Part shown: in pieces, positions 27,567 to 37,753 of the stretch
How positions within the stretch are numbered: position 1 is the first letter of the stretch
Layout: every line of letters begins with the position of its first letter
Origin: Shewanella sp. AS1
GTDB taxonomy: Bacteria; Pseudomonadota; Gammaproteobacteria; Enterobacterales; Shewanellaceae
Direction of reading: 5' to 3'
Assembly: GCF_021412565.1 (NCBI RefSeq)
Contig: NZ_JAKCLJ010000016.1
Coordinates: forward strand, 1 to 61,218
DNA length: 61,218 nucleotides
Translations under genes and position numbers: made by a program
The notes under the pieces: generated by a model
Databases searched by the model: none
The model's input: only the letters and a program-made list of their open reading frames with translations
Told to the model about the DNA's origin: nothing

Positions 27567-28253
27567 TTAGAGGTTGTCGAGATCCAACTCGTCGAAGCTG
27601 CTGATCTGTTTGAAATCGCCGGTGCGCTGTGTGGTGTCGCGCACCATCTGCACTGTGCGTAGTCCCGCCTGTTGTGCCGCCTTCAGCTCCTCGAGCAGAT
27701 CTGAGATAAACAGCACCTGTTTGGGCGCCAGGCTGATGGTGTTGATTATGTTGCTGTAAGCCTGCTTATAGCTTTTGTTACCGGTACGGGTATCGAAATG
27801 ACCATTGAAATAAGGTGTTAAATCGCCATCGTCGCTGTGACTGAACAGTAGTTTCTGTGCATCCACAGAGGCAGAAGAGAAGCTATAGACCCGGATATTT
27901 TGGCTGCTGAGCTTTTTGATGGCCTCAATAAAGTCAGGGAAGATATGGCCCTTAAAATCACTCTTGCCATAGCCCTGTTTCCAGATCAGGCCCTGTAGTG
28001 TTTTAAGTGGTGTTGCCTTACGATCTTCCGCTATCCATTGCCGTAATATTTCAACAATTCGTTCAAGGGATGCATCGGGTTCCAGAGCGATATCACGTAT
28101 GTCGGAAAGACAGTTATCTACTAATACATTGTGTTGATTATCTTCTAAAAATTCTGGTAAAACCTTAGCAGAATAGGAGAAGAGAACATCTTTAATAAAG
28201 TTGAGATCGGTTGTTGTACCTGCTGTGTCCACCACAATGGCTCGAATACCCAT
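27567..28253 (-). CDS. mtnC: MtnC, enolase-phosphatase E1 (acireductone synthase)
   Basis: A 228-residue HAD-superfamily enzyme of the methionine salvage pathway that enolises and dephosphorylates 2,3-diketo-5-methylthiopentyl-1-phosphate. The HAD nucleophile loop is [10 protein letters not shown] near residue 9, motif II is [11 protein letters not shown], and motif III/IV is [13 protein letters not shown]. Family length. No other mtn gene is in the window, so the rest of the pathway must be elsewhere. Confidence 0.94.
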   Translation of the reverse strand: MGIRAIVVDTAGTTTDLNFIKDVLFSYSAKVLPEFLEDNQHNVLVDNCLSDIRDIALEPDASLERIVEILRQWIAEDRKATPLKTLQGLIWKQGYGKSDFKGHIFPDFIEAIKKLSSQNIRVYSFSSASVDAQKLLFSHSDDGDLTPYFNGHFDTRTGNKSYKQAYSNIINTISLAPKQVLFISDLLEELKAAQQAGLRTVQMVRDTTQRTGDFKQISSFDELDLDNL

Positions 28254-28343
28254 AATGTTGCTCTACTCCACAATGTATTACGAAATTACGTATTAAAACT
28301 ACAGCTCAGATCCTAAGCTGAATTGGGCTGTTTGGCTAGTGAA

Positions 28344-28466
28344 TTATCGAGTCAATATCAGCAGGTGCGCATCTAAAGATAATCCCAGCATCTCCAGCAC
28401 CCATTCATTACAGGTTTCGCCCTGTTTTGGTGCAAATTTGCGCGTATCTCGCCCGCGACGAATCAT
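28344..28466 (-). CDS. Possible small protein, 40 residues
   Basis: The reading frame starts two bases after the stop of another small frame and runs MIRRGRDTRKFAPKQGETCN and on to SLDAHLLILTR. A strong AAGGAGGT lies 15 bases before the ATG, slightly too far for a normal site. It is upstream of mtnC on the same strand. No family recognised; could be chance or a gene remnant. Confidence 0.3.
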   Translation of the reverse strand: MIRRGRDTRKFAPKQGETCNEWVLEMLGLSLDAHLLILTR

Positions 28467-28468
28467 GC

Positions 28469-28582
28469 TTAGCTTAGGCAGACCTCCTTTAAACATGGCG
28501 TTAAGCCGGAGAAGCCAGGCCTGGAGCCGGAAAAACCTGCCTTATCTTCAGTCTGCGGATCAATCAGATGGCTTGGCGTCAT
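28469..28582 (-). CDS. Possible small protein, 37 residues
   Basis: ATG to TAA frame beginning MTPSHLIDPQTEDKAGFSGS and ending LTPCLKEVCLS. The repeated GFSG/PGFSG segment and nested CCAGGCCTGG palindrome at DNA level suggest a repeat-derived or structured sequence. No good ribosome site precedes it. The whole gap between mtnC and the next gene contains nothing else that I can identify. Confidence 0.3.
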   Translation of the reverse strand: MTPSHLIDPQTEDKAGFSGSRPGFSGLTPCLKEVCLS

Positions 28583-28650
28583 AGTTGCAAGGTCAGATGT
28601 GCAAGATGGGAATTAAGAAAGGGTGAAACTGAAATGTGCTGGAGTCGCTA

Positions 28651-29622
28651 ATGGTAGCAATGAGTTATTTGAGTGTGATTGAGCGGTACCATGAGCATGA
28701 GCAATTGGTAAAAGAGATGCTGGAATCGGTTTTGGTTGGCATAGGCGATCCTGTGATGCTCTCGGATCCCGGCATGCGGGTGCGCGCCATGGCCGAGATC
28801 GCCAACAGTTATCCCTTTGTCGAGCTGCTCTATGTGCTCGACAGCAGCGGTATGCAGATCAGTGACAACGTGGCGATAGTCAATCGGGTGGTGCAGTCGA
28901 TCCCTGTGGGTAAGAATCTCAACCGCAGCCACAGGCCTTATTTCTCCAAGACCCAGCAGAGTGAGATGCTTAAGATCACCCATCCCTATCTCTCTAACGC
29001 CAGTGGCAAGTTGTGTTTGTCGGCATCCTATCGTATCGGAGATGAGCAAGAGTATGGCTATATAGTGGTGGATGTGAACCTGACCCAACTCATCGAATTT
29101 ATGATGGGCGATAGCGCCCGCCGTAAAGCCACACCCCTGTTTAAGTTTATCTACAGCGCCCTGGTCTTAGGGTTATTCATCATGGTGACAGTGCTGATCA
29201 GCATGGCGACAGTCGATATTGTCGATCTACTCTCCGAAGGGCTGGTGCCCAGTGGTTCGATAAAACCCTTTGGGATCATCATCTTTATTACCTTGGCGCT
29301 TGCCGTGTTCGATCTGGGTAAGACTATCCTCGAAGAGGAGGTCTTGATGCACAAAGATATCTTCCGTCATAGCTCGACCCGGCGTACCATCACCCGGTTT
29401 ATCTCCACCATACTCATCGCCATCTCTATCGAGGCGCTGCTGACCATGTTTAAGGCATCCTTGGGGGAGATGGAATATGTACAACCGGCGATCTGGATGA
29501 TGTTTGCCGTGGTAGGCCTGCTGGTGGGACTGGGGATCTATGTCTATCTGGGCGCCAAGGCGGAGCTGCTGCTTAAACAGGGCAATGGCAAAATTAGTGC
29601 TGGTCATACAAGCAATGATTGA
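28651..29622 (+). CDS. Membrane protein with a PDC/Cache-like sensor domain
   Basis: A 323-residue protein. About residues 20-150 look like a PDC/Cache sensor: FVELLYVLDSSGMQISDN, then GKNLNRSHRPYFSK and YIVVDVNL. Four hydrophobic segments follow, with a charged loop (EEEVLMHKDIFRHSSTRRT) between the second and third. There is no N-terminal membrane segment or signal peptide, unlike most Cache proteins, and no GGDEF, kinase or methyl-accepting output domain. ATG is chosen because GGAG lies six bases before it. Function unknown. Confidence 0.7.
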   Translation: MVAMSYLSVIERYHEHEQLVKEMLESVLVGIGDPVMLSDPGMRVRAMAEIANSYPFVELLYVLDSSGMQISDNVAIVNRVVQSIPVGKNLNRSHRPYFSKTQQSEMLKITHPYLSNASGKLCLSASYRIGDEQEYGYIVVDVNLTQLIEFMMGDSARRKATPLFKFIYSALVLGLFIMVTVLISMATVDIVDLLSEGLVPSGSIKPFGIIIFITLALAVFDLGKTILEEEVLMHKDIFRHSSTRRTITRFISTILIAISIEALLTMFKASLGEMEYVQPAIWMMFAVVGLLVGLGIYVYLGAKAELLLKQGNGKISAGHTSND

Positions 29623-29682
29623 GCTAGTGTGGAAAAAGGATATTGGAAGCCAATTTTTACCTGTTTTAAAAGGAGTTAAATC

Positions 29683-30060
29683 ATGTTCTGGCAAATTACT
29701 TTCTGGCTCTTATGCGCCATCTTTGTACTGCCTGTCCCGTTTAAAATAGCAGGTTACCTGTCGGGGAAAGATCCCAGCCCTTTGAGTGTCAAAGTGGAAG
29801 AGATGGCAAACCTTGCGTTTACGGCTATCGGCTTAGTGGCCTTTTACGGTTTTATCAGCGACCAGAGCTACTTTTCCCCCTTGTTTTGGCAGATCTGGTT
29901 GGTGATTGCACTTATCTGGTCGATTTCCTCTTTCTTCTGGTCACCTAAGCTGACTTATGCCGCCGAGCTCTTCGGCAAGCATAGGATGTATCTGCTCGCT
30001 TCAATCAGCATTACGTTATACAGCCCTCTGCTGTTGGCCGTCTATTTTTACGCCTGCTAA
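29683..30060 (+). CDS. Small four-helix membrane protein of unknown function
   Basis: A 125-residue protein with about four membrane segments (residues 3-20, 45-60, 67-87 and 103-122) and no charged catalytic motif. GGAG lies six bases before the ATG. It follows the Cache-like membrane protein by 60 bases on the same strand, so the two may be co-transcribed. I do not recognise a family. Confidence 0.72.
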   Translation: MFWQITFWLLCAIFVLPVPFKIAGYLSGKDPSPLSVKVEEMANLAFTAIGLVAFYGFISDQSYFSPLFWQIWLVIALIWSISSFFWSPKLTYAAELFGKHRMYLLASISITLYSPLLLAVYFYAC

Positions 30061-30110
30061 CCTGGCAGAGGGTAAAGTGTCAGTTATCTGAGCCCCGTCC
30101 CCGGCAATCT

Positions 30111-31337
30111 CTATTGATGCACTAGCTTGCCGTTTTTGACCACCTCTTTGCAGGGATTAACCCCATAGCTGTAGGCGAGCTGCGCCGGGGTGCCGATGTC
30201 CCACAAACAGAAATCGGCCTGCATGCCTTTACGCAATATTCCGACTGAGTCTTCTACGCCTAGGGCTTTCGCGGCGTTACGAGTCATACCAGCTAGTGCT
30301 TCTTCCGGGGTTAATCTGAACAGGGTGCAGCCCATATTCAGCATTAGTAAACTGGAACACAGGGGCGATGAGCCCGGGTTATAGTCGCTAGCCAGCACCA
30401 TAGGTACCTGATATTGCCGCAGTAGATCTATGGGGGGGAGTTGGGTTTCGCGCAGGAAATAGAAGGCGCTGGGCAGCAAAGTCGCGCAGGTGCCGCTTTC
30501 GCTCAGAGCTCTGACCCCGGCTTCATCTAAGTATTCGATATGATCCACCGACTTTGCCCCAAGCTTGGCCGCTAGGGCCGAGCCACCCATATTGGACAGC
30601 TGTTCGGCGTGCAGCTTGATATCCAGTCCCGCCGCTTTTGCCGCGCACAATACTCGTTCTGTTTGTTCCAGACTGAAGGCGATATTCTCGCAAAATACAT
30701 CGACGGCATCGGCCAGGCCTTCAGCTATCACGGCTGGTAGCATCTCATCGACCACGAGATCCACATAGGCATCGCTATTATCTTTATATTCAGGGGGGAT
30801 GGCATGGGCACCTAAGAAGGTGGTTTTGACATCCACGTGATGATGCTTACCCAGCTCGCGGGCGACCCGCAGCAGCTTAAGTTCGGTTTCTGTATCCAAA
30901 CCATAGCCGGATTTTATTTCGACCGTGGTCACCCCCTCTTTGGCGAGGGCGTTTAAGCGTTGACGGCCAAGTTCAAATAACTCAGCCTCCGATGCCTCAC
31001 GGCAGGCTTTGACTGTTGAGATGATGCCGCCACCGGCTCGAGCTATCTCCTCATAGCTTGCACCCTGCAGGCGCAGCTCAAATTCGTTGGCGCGATTGCC
31101 GGCAAATACCAGATGGGTGTGGGCATCGATCAGGCCTGGGGTTAGCCAGCCGCCTTTGCCTCGATACACAGGCATTGATAACACATCAAATTCAGGCAGT
31201 TCGCTGCGTGGCCCCATCCAGGCAATTTTACCGTCTTTGACTGCGAGAGCTGCATCAGGGATAGCGCCGTAACTACCTGAAATATCTTGGTCCATAGTGG
31301 CGATATTGACGTCAATCCAAACCTGATCCCAATCCAT
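30111..31337 (-). CDS. hutI: HutI, imidazolonepropionase
   Basis: A 408-residue zinc amidohydrolase that opens the ring of 4-imidazolone-5-propionate to N-formimino-glutamate. [19 protein letters not shown] is the metal-binding HxH segment, [10 protein letters not shown] and SVDHIEYLD carry further His ligands, and [13 protein letters not shown] holds the Asp. The ATG with GGGGAAG before it is chosen over one 14 codons upstream. Divergent from hutC with a HutC operator between. Confidence 0.96.
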   Translation of the reverse strand: MDWDQVWIDVNIATMDQDISGSYGAIPDAALAVKDGKIAWMGPRSELPEFDVLSMPVYRGKGGWLTPGLIDAHTHLVFAGNRANEFELRLQGASYEEIARAGGGIISTVKACREASEAELFELGRQRLNALAKEGVTTVEIKSGYGLDTETELKLLRVARELGKHHHVDVKTTFLGAHAIPPEYKDNSDAYVDLVVDEMLPAVIAEGLADAVDVFCENIAFSLEQTERVLCAAKAAGLDIKLHAEQLSNMGGSALAAKLGAKSVDHIEYLDEAGVRALSESGTCATLLPSAFYFLRETQLPPIDLLRQYQVPMVLASDYNPGSSPLCSSLLMLNMGCTLFRLTPEEALAGMTRNAAKALGVEDSVGILRKGMQADFCLWDIGTPAQLAYSYGVNPCKEVVKNGKLVHQ

Positions 31338-31406
31338 TTGCTTCCCCTTTAATGATTGCTGCTTGCTCTTTAATAGCAAAAGCGAGTATAAACTTACTTG
31401 TGTTTA

Positions 31407-31420
31407 CTTGTATATACAAG
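31407..31420. promoter_or_regulatory. HutC operator
   Basis: A perfect 14-base palindrome CTTGTATATACAAG sits between hutI and hutC. It matches the TTGTATATACAA-type sites bound by GntR-family HutC repressors. A further half-site-like ACTTGTGTTTACTTG overlaps it on the left. Position lets one operator control both divergent promoters. Confidence 0.85.
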
Positions 31421-31517
31421 CTAGGATTATAGCGGTAATGTAACACATTTGAAAAGTGATATCGCCAAGGTTGGACTGAGTCAGCTCGGCAGCCTTAAGT
31501 TGAGTAAGAGGGAACGG

Positions 31518-32225
31518 ATGGTAACGCCCAAGTTTGTTGAAATTAAACAGTTTATTCTGGCTAAGGTGGAGAGCGGCGAGTGGCAGCAAGATAGCCGCGT
31601 GCCCTCTGAAAACCAGTTAGCAGAGCTGTTTGAGTGCAGCCGTATGACGGCAAGGCGGGCGTTAACTGAGCTGACCGAGTCAGGCATACTCGAACGTGCT
31701 CAAGGGCTGGGCACCTTTGTTGCAGGGCTCAAATCCCAATCTTCCATGATGGCGATTCGCAATATTGCCGATGAGATTAAAGACAGAGGCCATGGTTATA
31801 GCGTCGAGCAGATAGCCCTGACCCAAATCGCTGCCGAGCCTCAGATCGCCATCGCCTTAGGGTTGGAGAGTGGTGAACCTGTGTTTTATTCCCTCCTGGT
31901 GCACTGTGAGCAGGGCGTGCCGCTGCAGCTCGAAGAGCGCTTTGTGAATCCTAAATTGGTGCCGGATTATCTGACCCAGGATTACCGATCGCAGACGCCT
32001 CACGAGTACCTGTCACAGGTGGCGCCTTTGACCGAGGCGCGCCACACCATAGAAGCGGTTGTGGTGAATGAGCAGCAAGGGGCTCATCTGCAGATAGCGG
32101 TTACCGAGCCCTGTTTGCAATTGCTGCGCCGCACTTGGTCGCGTCAGGGGGTGGTGAGCTTTGCCCGGCTTATTCATCCCGGTAGCCGCTTTAGATTAGG
32201 CGGCCATTTAACATTTCACACTTAA
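31518..32225 (+). CDS. hutC: HutC, histidine utilisation repressor (GntR family)
   Basis: A 235-residue regulator: an N-terminal GntR winged helix (VPSENQLAELFECSRMTARRAL) and a C-terminal UTRA domain for ligand binding. HutC proteins release DNA when urocanate binds. GAGGG before the ATG at MVTPKF sets the start; upstream in-frame TTG adds 23 unconserved residues. hutU follows 72 bases later, so autoregulated hutC-hutU-hutH transcription is likely. Confidence 0.93.
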   Translation: MVTPKFVEIKQFILAKVESGEWQQDSRVPSENQLAELFECSRMTARRALTELTESGILERAQGLGTFVAGLKSQSSMMAIRNIADEIKDRGHGYSVEQIALTQIAAEPQIAIALGLESGEPVFYSLLVHCEQGVPLQLEERFVNPKLVPDYLTQDYRSQTPHEYLSQVAPLTEARHTIEAVVVNEQQGAHLQIAVTEPCLQLLRRTWSRQGVVSFARLIHPGSRFRLGGHLTFHT

Positions 32226-32297
32226 TCCGGGATCGACGCGGATTAAGTAATAACAACAATCAGTAAGACCCAAAATGAATAGAAAAAGGATGTCCCA

Positions 32298-33968
32298 ATG
32301 AACAACAGACACGATCCTAGCCGTAAGATTATCGCCCCTCATGGCAGCAAATTAAGCTGTAAGAGTTGGCTGACCGAAGCGCCACTGCGTATGCTGATGA
32401 ACAACCTGCATCCGGATGTGGCTGAGCGCCCAGAAGATCTTGTGGTTTATGGCGGTATTGGCCGTGCGGCGCGCGATTGGCAATGTTATGACAAGATAGT
32501 CGAAGTGCTACAGCGCCTGGAAGATGATGAAACCCTGTTGGTGCAATCGGGTAAGCCTGTGGGCGTCTTTAAGACTCACAGCGACGCACCGCGCGTGATC
32601 ATCGCCAACTCCAACCTGGTGCCTCACTGGGCCAACTGGGAACACTTTAACGAGCTGGATAAGAAAGGCCTGGCCATGTACGGCCAGATGACGGCGGGTT
32701 CCTGGATCTACATCGGCTCTCAGGGGATTGTTCAGGGCACTTACGAGACCTTTGTCGCCATGGCGAAGAAGCACTTTGGCGGCTCATCAGCTGGTAAGTG
32801 GATCTTAACTGGCGGTCTGGGCGGTATGGGTGGGGCACAGCCACTGGCGGGCACTATGGCCGGTTATTCTGTGCTGGCCTGTGAAGTCGATGAGACTCGT
32901 ATCGATTTTCGTCTGCGTACCCGTTATGTCGATAAGAAGGCGACCAGCCTGGATGAAGCCTTGGGGATGATCGATGAAGCCAATGCCAGCGGTACACCTG
33001 TCTCCGTGGGTCTGCTGGCTAACGCTGCCGATGTGTTTGCCGAATTGGTTGAGCGTGGCATCACCCCGGATGTGGTGACAGACCAGACTTCGGCGCACGA
33101 TCCGCTCAATGGTTATCTGCCACAGGGCTGGACCTTAGAGCAGGCGGCCAAGATGCGCCTCGAGGATGAAGCGACTGTGGTGAAGGCGGCCAAGCAGTCG
33201 ATGGCGGTTCAGGTGAAAGCTATGCTGGCGCTACAGGCGGCCGGTGCGGCCACCACTGACTATGGTAACAACATACGTCAGATGGCGTTTGAAGAAGGGG
33301 TGGAAAATGCTTTCGACTTCCCTGGTTTCGTGCCCGCTTACGTGCGTCCTCTCTTCTGTGAGGGCATAGGCCCATTCCGCTGGGCGGCGCTGTCAGGCGA
33401 TCCTGAAGATATTTATAAAACCGATGCCAAGGTGAAAGAGCTGATCCCAGACAATCCTCATCTGCACAACTGGTTGGATATGGCGCGTGAGCGCATCGCC
33501 TTCCAGGGGCTGCCAGCGCGTATCTGCTGGGTTGGCTTGAAAGACAGGGCTCGTTTAGCCAAGGCTTTCAACGAGATGGTGAAAAACGGTGAGCTTTCTG
33601 CGCCTATCGTGATCGGTCGTGATCATCTGGACTCAGGCTCAGTTGCCAGCCCGAACCGTGAAACTGAATCTATGCTTGATGGCTCGGATGCGGTATCGGA
33701 TTGGCCATTAATGAACGCCCTGCTGAATACGGCCAGCGGCGCGACCTGGGTTTCCCTGCACCATGGCGGCGGGGTCGGTATGGGCTTTAGTCAGCACTCA
33801 GGCGTGGTGATTGTTGCCGATGGTACAGATGCCGCAGCGGCGCGTCTTGGACGTGTACTCTGGAATGACCCGGCCACAGGTGTGATGCGTCATGCCGATG
33901 CGGGTTACGATATTGCTAAGCAGTGTGCCGCCGAGCAGGGCTTAGATCTTCCTATGCTGAATGCGTAA
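32298..33968 (+). CDS. hutU: HutU, urocanate hydratase
   Basis: A 556-residue NAD-dependent enzyme that converts urocanate to imidazolonepropionate. [13 protein letters not shown] near the start, [20 protein letters not shown] near residue 175 (NAD-binding Gly-rich loop), and [18 protein letters not shown] near residue 485 are family hallmarks. Length matches. hutH follows 27 bases downstream. Confidence 0.98.
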   Translation: MNNRHDPSRKIIAPHGSKLSCKSWLTEAPLRMLMNNLHPDVAERPEDLVVYGGIGRAARDWQCYDKIVEVLQRLEDDETLLVQSGKPVGVFKTHSDAPRVIIANSNLVPHWANWEHFNELDKKGLAMYGQMTAGSWIYIGSQGIVQGTYETFVAMAKKHFGGSSAGKWILTGGLGGMGGAQPLAGTMAGYSVLACEVDETRIDFRLRTRYVDKKATSLDEALGMIDEANASGTPVSVGLLANAADVFAELVERGITPDVVTDQTSAHDPLNGYLPQGWTLEQAAKMRLEDEATVVKAAKQSMAVQVKAMLALQAAGAATTDYGNNIRQMAFEEGVENAFDFPGFVPAYVRPLFCEGIGPFRWAALSGDPEDIYKTDAKVKELIPDNPHLHNWLDMARERIAFQGLPARICWVGLKDRARLAKAFNEMVKNGELSAPIVIGRDHLDSGSVASPNRETESMLDGSDAVSDWPLMNALLNTASGATWVSLHHGGGVGMGFSQHSGVVIVADGTDAAAARLGRVLWNDPATGVMRHADAGYDIAKQCAAEQGLDLPMLNA

Positions 33969-33995
33969 ACAACTAACAATAATAAGAGGCAGTAA

Positions 33996-35528
33996 ATGGA
34001 ACATTTAGTATTAAAGCCAGGAACCTTATCTCTGGCGCAGTTGCGTGAAATCAGCCGTAGCAAGGTGAGTCTGGAACTTTGTTCGAGCGCGATTGCCGAC
34101 ATCAACACCAGCGCCGCCTTGGTGCAGCAAGTGATCGATGAAGGCCGCACGGTTTATGGCATCAACACAGGTTTTGGTCTGCTGGCCAATACCAAGATTA
34201 GCGATGAAGATCTGCAATTACTGCAACGCTCTATCGTGCTGTCTCATGCCGCGGGCACAGGGCAATATATGCAAGACGCCACAGTGCGTCTGATGATGGT
34301 GCTTAAGATCAACTCCTTGAGCCGCGGTTTCTCCGGCATACGTTTAGAGGTGATCAACTTCCTTATCGCCCTGGTCAATGCCGAAGTTTACCCTTGTGTG
34401 CCAGAGAAAGGTTCTGTGGGCGCATCTGGCGACTTGGCACCTTTGTCACACATGTGTTTGCCGCTTTTGGGCGAAGGTGAGATGAGCTATCAGGGTCAGA
34501 TCATCTCTGCCAAAGAGGGCTTGGCCATTGCAGGTCTTGAGCCTATCGAGCTTGCCGCCAAAGAGGGGCTGGCGCTGCTTAATGGCACTCAGGCATCGAC
34601 GGCGCTGGCGCTCGAAGGTCTGTTTAATGCCGAAGATCTGTTTGCCGCCAGCTCAGTGATTGGCGCCATGAGCGTCGAAGCGGCCATGGGCAGTCGTAGT
34701 CCGTTCGATCCGCGTATTCATGCTGCGCGCGGCCAGAGAGGTCAAATCGACTCTGCGGCCATCTTCCGTCATCTGCTGGGAACTGAGTCTGAGATCAGCT
34801 TAGATCACATCAACTGTGAGAAGGTGCAGGATCCTTATTCGCTGCGTTGTCAGCCTCAGGTGCTGGGTGCTTGTCTGACTCAGATCCGTCAGGCCGCCGA
34901 GGTGCTGCAGACAGAAGCCAATGGCGTAACGGATAACCCGCTGGTGTTCCAGGATACGGGCGACATCATCTCTGGCGGTAACTTCCATGCCGAGCCTGTG
35001 GCCATGGCGGCCGATAACCTGGCGATTGCCATCGCCGAGTTGGGTTCGATTGCCGAGCGTCGTATCGCTCTGCTGATCGACTCTAACCTCTCTAAGCTGC
35101 CACCATTCTTGGTGGAAAACGGTGGAGTGAACTCAGGCTTTATGATTGCCCAGGTGACGGCGGCGGCATTGGCTTCAGAGAACAAAACCTATGCCCATCC
35201 AGCTTCTGTGGACAGCCTGCCTACTTCGGCAAACCAGGAAGATCATGTGTCTATGGCGACCTTCGCGGCGCGCCGCCTGCGTGATATGTCAGAAAATACC
35301 CGTGGCGTGCTGGCGGTGGAACTACTGGCTGCGGCTCAGGGCTTAGACTTCCGTGCGCCTTTGCAGCCATCACATGCAGTTGCGCAGGCCAAGGCCGAGC
35401 TGCGTGAGCGAGTAAGCTACTATGACAAAGACAGATTCTTTGGTCCCGATATTGAAGAGGCGACCGAACTCTTGTTAACGGCCAGCTTCAACGCCTATCT
35501 GCCAGCGAATACCCTACCGAGTTTTTAA
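33996..35528 (+). CDS. hutH: HutH, histidine ammonia-lyase
   Basis: A 510-residue enzyme that deaminates L-histidine to urocanate, the first step of the hut pathway. The triad Ala143-Ser144-Gly145 in [13 protein letters not shown] forms the MIO electrophile. [15 protein letters not shown] and [11 protein letters not shown] are further conserved. Last gene of the hutC-hutU-hutH run; a terminator follows. hutG or hutF, needed for the next step, is not in the window. Confidence 0.98.
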   Translation: MEHLVLKPGTLSLAQLREISRSKVSLELCSSAIADINTSAALVQQVIDEGRTVYGINTGFGLLANTKISDEDLQLLQRSIVLSHAAGTGQYMQDATVRLMMVLKINSLSRGFSGIRLEVINFLIALVNAEVYPCVPEKGSVGASGDLAPLSHMCLPLLGEGEMSYQGQIISAKEGLAIAGLEPIELAAKEGLALLNGTQASTALALEGLFNAEDLFAASSVIGAMSVEAAMGSRSPFDPRIHAARGQRGQIDSAAIFRHLLGTESEISLDHINCEKVQDPYSLRCQPQVLGACLTQIRQAAEVLQTEANGVTDNPLVFQDTGDIISGGNFHAEPVAMAADNLAIAIAELGSIAERRIALLIDSNLSKLPPFLVENGGVNSGFMIAQVTAAALASENKTYAHPASVDSLPTSANQEDHVSMATFAARRLRDMSENTRGVLAVELLAAAQGLDFRAPLQPSHAVAQAKAELRERVSYYDKDRFFGPDIEEATELLLTASFNAYLPANTLPSF

Positions 35529-35554
35529 TCGGGTAAGATTAAGCTTTTCAATGT

Positions 35555-35579
35555 AAAAGGGCCGTAAGGCCCTTTTTTA
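35555..35579 (+). terminator. Terminator after hutH
   Basis: AAAAGGGCC-GTAA-GGCCCTTTT with six T, a strong hairpin closing the hut operon. Confidence 0.94.
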
Positions 35580-35588
35580 TTGGGATAA

Positions 35589-35747
35589 TTAACGCGAACT
35601 CATGTCGGTGATCTTTATCGTCATCGACTCTTGCTGCCAGCGGTTTTTATCGACCCCTTCTATCCAGATTGTGTCGCTGCTGCGCTTTTGCCCCTTGCGA
35701 AGGTAGGTCTCCGGCCACCGGGCAAACGGCTTGCTTATGGCGGACAA
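35589..35747 (-). pseudogene. Probable remnant of a gene, C-terminal part
   Basis: On the minus strand an open frame reads ISKPFARWPETYLRKGQK, RSSDTIWIEGVDKNRWQQES and ends TDMSSR, which has the composition of a real protein. The only start is a TTG without a ribosome site, and the frame continues open upstream without ATG. It lies between hutH and the channel gene. Either an N-terminally deleted gene or an unannotated small protein of about 52 residues. No family recognised. Confidence 0.35.
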
Positions 35748-35838
35748 AATAACTGTGCTAGTATGCAGATAAAATAAGAGTTTGGCTTTTGCGCTCGTTG
35801 GCTAGGCCTGCACAGCATCTGATTTAGGGAGCGATATT

Positions 35839-37092
35839 TTGGAGCAGGAATTACGCACTCAAGTGTCAACTTGGTTGACTCAATTAGGGGTTGAGAGTTC
35901 AGCCGACGCAATGGCGACCGGGGTATTGGCCTTCGCCTGTTTGCTGGTGGCATTCTTGGTCTATTTTGTGGTGAAACGCCTTGTCGTCAGCACTATGAAT
36001 TTGGTGATCCAGCGCTCTAAGGTACGCTGGGATGATATCTTTATGCATAATGGCGTGCTGGAAAAATTGGCAATCATAGTTCCTGCTCTGCTGCTTAATA
36101 TCAGCCTGCCGCTGGTGCTAACTAACCATGAACTGCTTGCCAGCATGACGGATCGCCTGCTGGATGTGGTGATAGTGATCCTTGTGGTGAGGGCGATATT
36201 CAGCGTGCTCGATTCGGGCAACGAGATAGCCAATCACAATCAGCTTAGCCGTCGTCTGCCGATCAAGAGTTTTGTGCAGTTATGTAAGCTGTTCCTCTTC
36301 TTTGTGGCCCTGATCGTCTCGGTTTCTATCTTATCGGAGCAGTCGCCAATCTATTTCCTCAGCGGCTTAGGGGTTGCAACCGGTCTGGTGATGTTGGTGT
36401 TCAAAGACACCATACTGGGCTTTGTCGCCGGTATTCAGCTGGCAGCGAATCGCATGGTCAGCCCGGGAGATTGGATCCAGATGGACAAGTATGGTGCCGA
36501 TGGTGCCGTCGAAGAGGTGTCGCTGACGACGGTTAAGGTGCAGAACTGGGATAAGACTATTACCATGATCCCCGCCTATGCCCTAGTGTCGGACGCTTTT
36601 AAGAACTGGCGTGGCATGTCTGAATCCGGCGGGCGTCGCATCAAGCGGGCGGTGAATATCGATGTGGATTCCATCGGGTTTTTAACCGAGGAGCAGCTGG
36701 CGCGTCTGGGTAAGATTAATCTGCTCAAAGAGTATCTTGCCCGCAAGAAGGGTGAAATAAGCGAGCACAATGCCAAGGTTGAAGATGGTGAAATGCCAGT
36801 GAATACCCGCCATCTGACCAATATAGGCACCTTCCGTGCCTATCTGTTGCAATATATGCAAAAGCACCCCAAGGTGCATCAGGAGATGACTCTGCTGGTG
36901 CGCCAGCTCGCGCCCACAACAGAGGGGCTACCCATAGAGATCTATATCTTTACCAACGATACCCGCTGGGCCTTTTATGAAGATATTCAGGCCGATATTT
37001 TCGATCATATCTACGCTATTCTGCCCCAGTTCAACTTGCGGGCATTTCAGGCACCCTCAGGGGCAGACATTCGCAGTTTAAAAAGCGAGTGA
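35839..37092 (+). CDS. YbdG-like MscS-family mechanosensitive channel
   Basis: A 417-residue inner-membrane protein very like E. coli YbdG (415 residues). About five membrane segments are followed by the MscS beta domain, with GDWIQMDKYGADGAVEEVSLTTVKVQNWDKTI and SDAFKNWRGMSESGGRRIKR in matching positions split across the domain. YbdG gates at mild osmotic stress. The start is a TTG with GGGAG before it; no ATG fits the N-terminus. Confidence 0.92.
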   Translation: MEQELRTQVSTWLTQLGVESSADAMATGVLAFACLLVAFLVYFVVKRLVVSTMNLVIQRSKVRWDDIFMHNGVLEKLAIIVPALLLNISLPLVLTNHELLASMTDRLLDVVIVILVVRAIFSVLDSGNEIANHNQLSRRLPIKSFVQLCKLFLFFVALIVSVSILSEQSPIYFLSGLGVATGLVMLVFKDTILGFVAGIQLAANRMVSPGDWIQMDKYGADGAVEEVSLTTVKVQNWDKTITMIPAYALVSDAFKNWRGMSESGGRRIKRAVNIDVDSIGFLTEEQLARLGKINLLKEYLARKKGEISEHNAKVEDGEMPVNTRHLTNIGTFRAYLLQYMQKHPKVHQEMTLLVRQLAPTTEGLPIEIYIFTNDTRWAFYEDIQADIFDHIYAILPQFNLRAFQAPSGADIRSLKSE

Positions 37093-37100
37093 CGTCAGAA

Positions 37101-37724
37101 TTAGCTGTGACGTGTGACTAATAGGGCGGCCAGACCGATAAACAGGCCGCCGCTTATCCTGTCAAACCAGTGCAGTTTTTGATTGCTTTTAAGCCAGGGC
37201 GCGAGAATGTTAGCCAGGCAGGCGTAGATCATCACAAAGCTGAAATCCACCAGAGCCCAGGTGCCTGCCAGAATCGCTAATTGTGGCCCCTGAGGCTGAC
37301 TCATATCGATAAACTGGGGAAATAGTGCGCCGAAAAACAGCAGATCTTTGGGGTTGCTTATCCCCACCATAAAAGCCTGTTTAAACAGCAGTGCCGGCTT
37401 GCCCTCCCCTGTGGCCGACAGGCTGATCTTGTGATCTTTTGCCTTGGTCAGCAGCAGTTTGATACCCAGGTAGAGAAGATAGGCTGCGCCGCAATATTTC
37501 AGTACGCTGAAACCATATTCCCAGGCACTGAGCAGCGCGCCGAGTCCTGCTGCCGAGGCGCACATCAACAACAGTGCAGAACAGACACTGCCGCTGGCTG
37601 TCGCCAGAGAGCGGCTCTTGCCAAAATGGATGCCGTGGCTCATGGATAAGATCGCCATGGTGCCCGGCGAGAGGGCGATTAGCACAATGGCAAACAGGTA
37701 GAGCAGCCAGGTATCTAAGGTCAT
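37101..37724 (-). CDS. LysE/RhtB-family amino-acid exporter
   Basis: A 207-residue protein with six hydrophobic segments and the LysE-family N-terminal motif ALSPGTMAILSMSHGIHFGKS, plus FKQAFMVGISNPKDLLFFGALFPQF in the centre. Members export amino acids or their analogues. The substrate cannot be read here. Convergent with the channel gene, eight bases apart. Confidence 0.92.
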   Translation of the reverse strand: MTLDTWLLYLFAIVLIALSPGTMAILSMSHGIHFGKSRSLATASGSVCSALLLMCASAAGLGALLSAWEYGFSVLKYCGAAYLLYLGIKLLLTKAKDHKISLSATGEGKPALLFKQAFMVGISNPKDLLFFGALFPQFIDMSQPQGPQLAILAGTWALVDFSFVMIYACLANILAPWLKSNQKLHWFDRISGGLFIGLAALLVTRHS

Positions 37725-37753
37725 AGGATAAATTACGTCAGCAGTGAGAAGGG

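Noticed and set aside
28339..28584. 81-codon plus-strand frame upstream of the Cache-like gene
   Set aside because: Ser/Arg-rich, no ribosome site and no recognisable pattern; the minus-strand small frames are somewhat more credible, though also uncertain.
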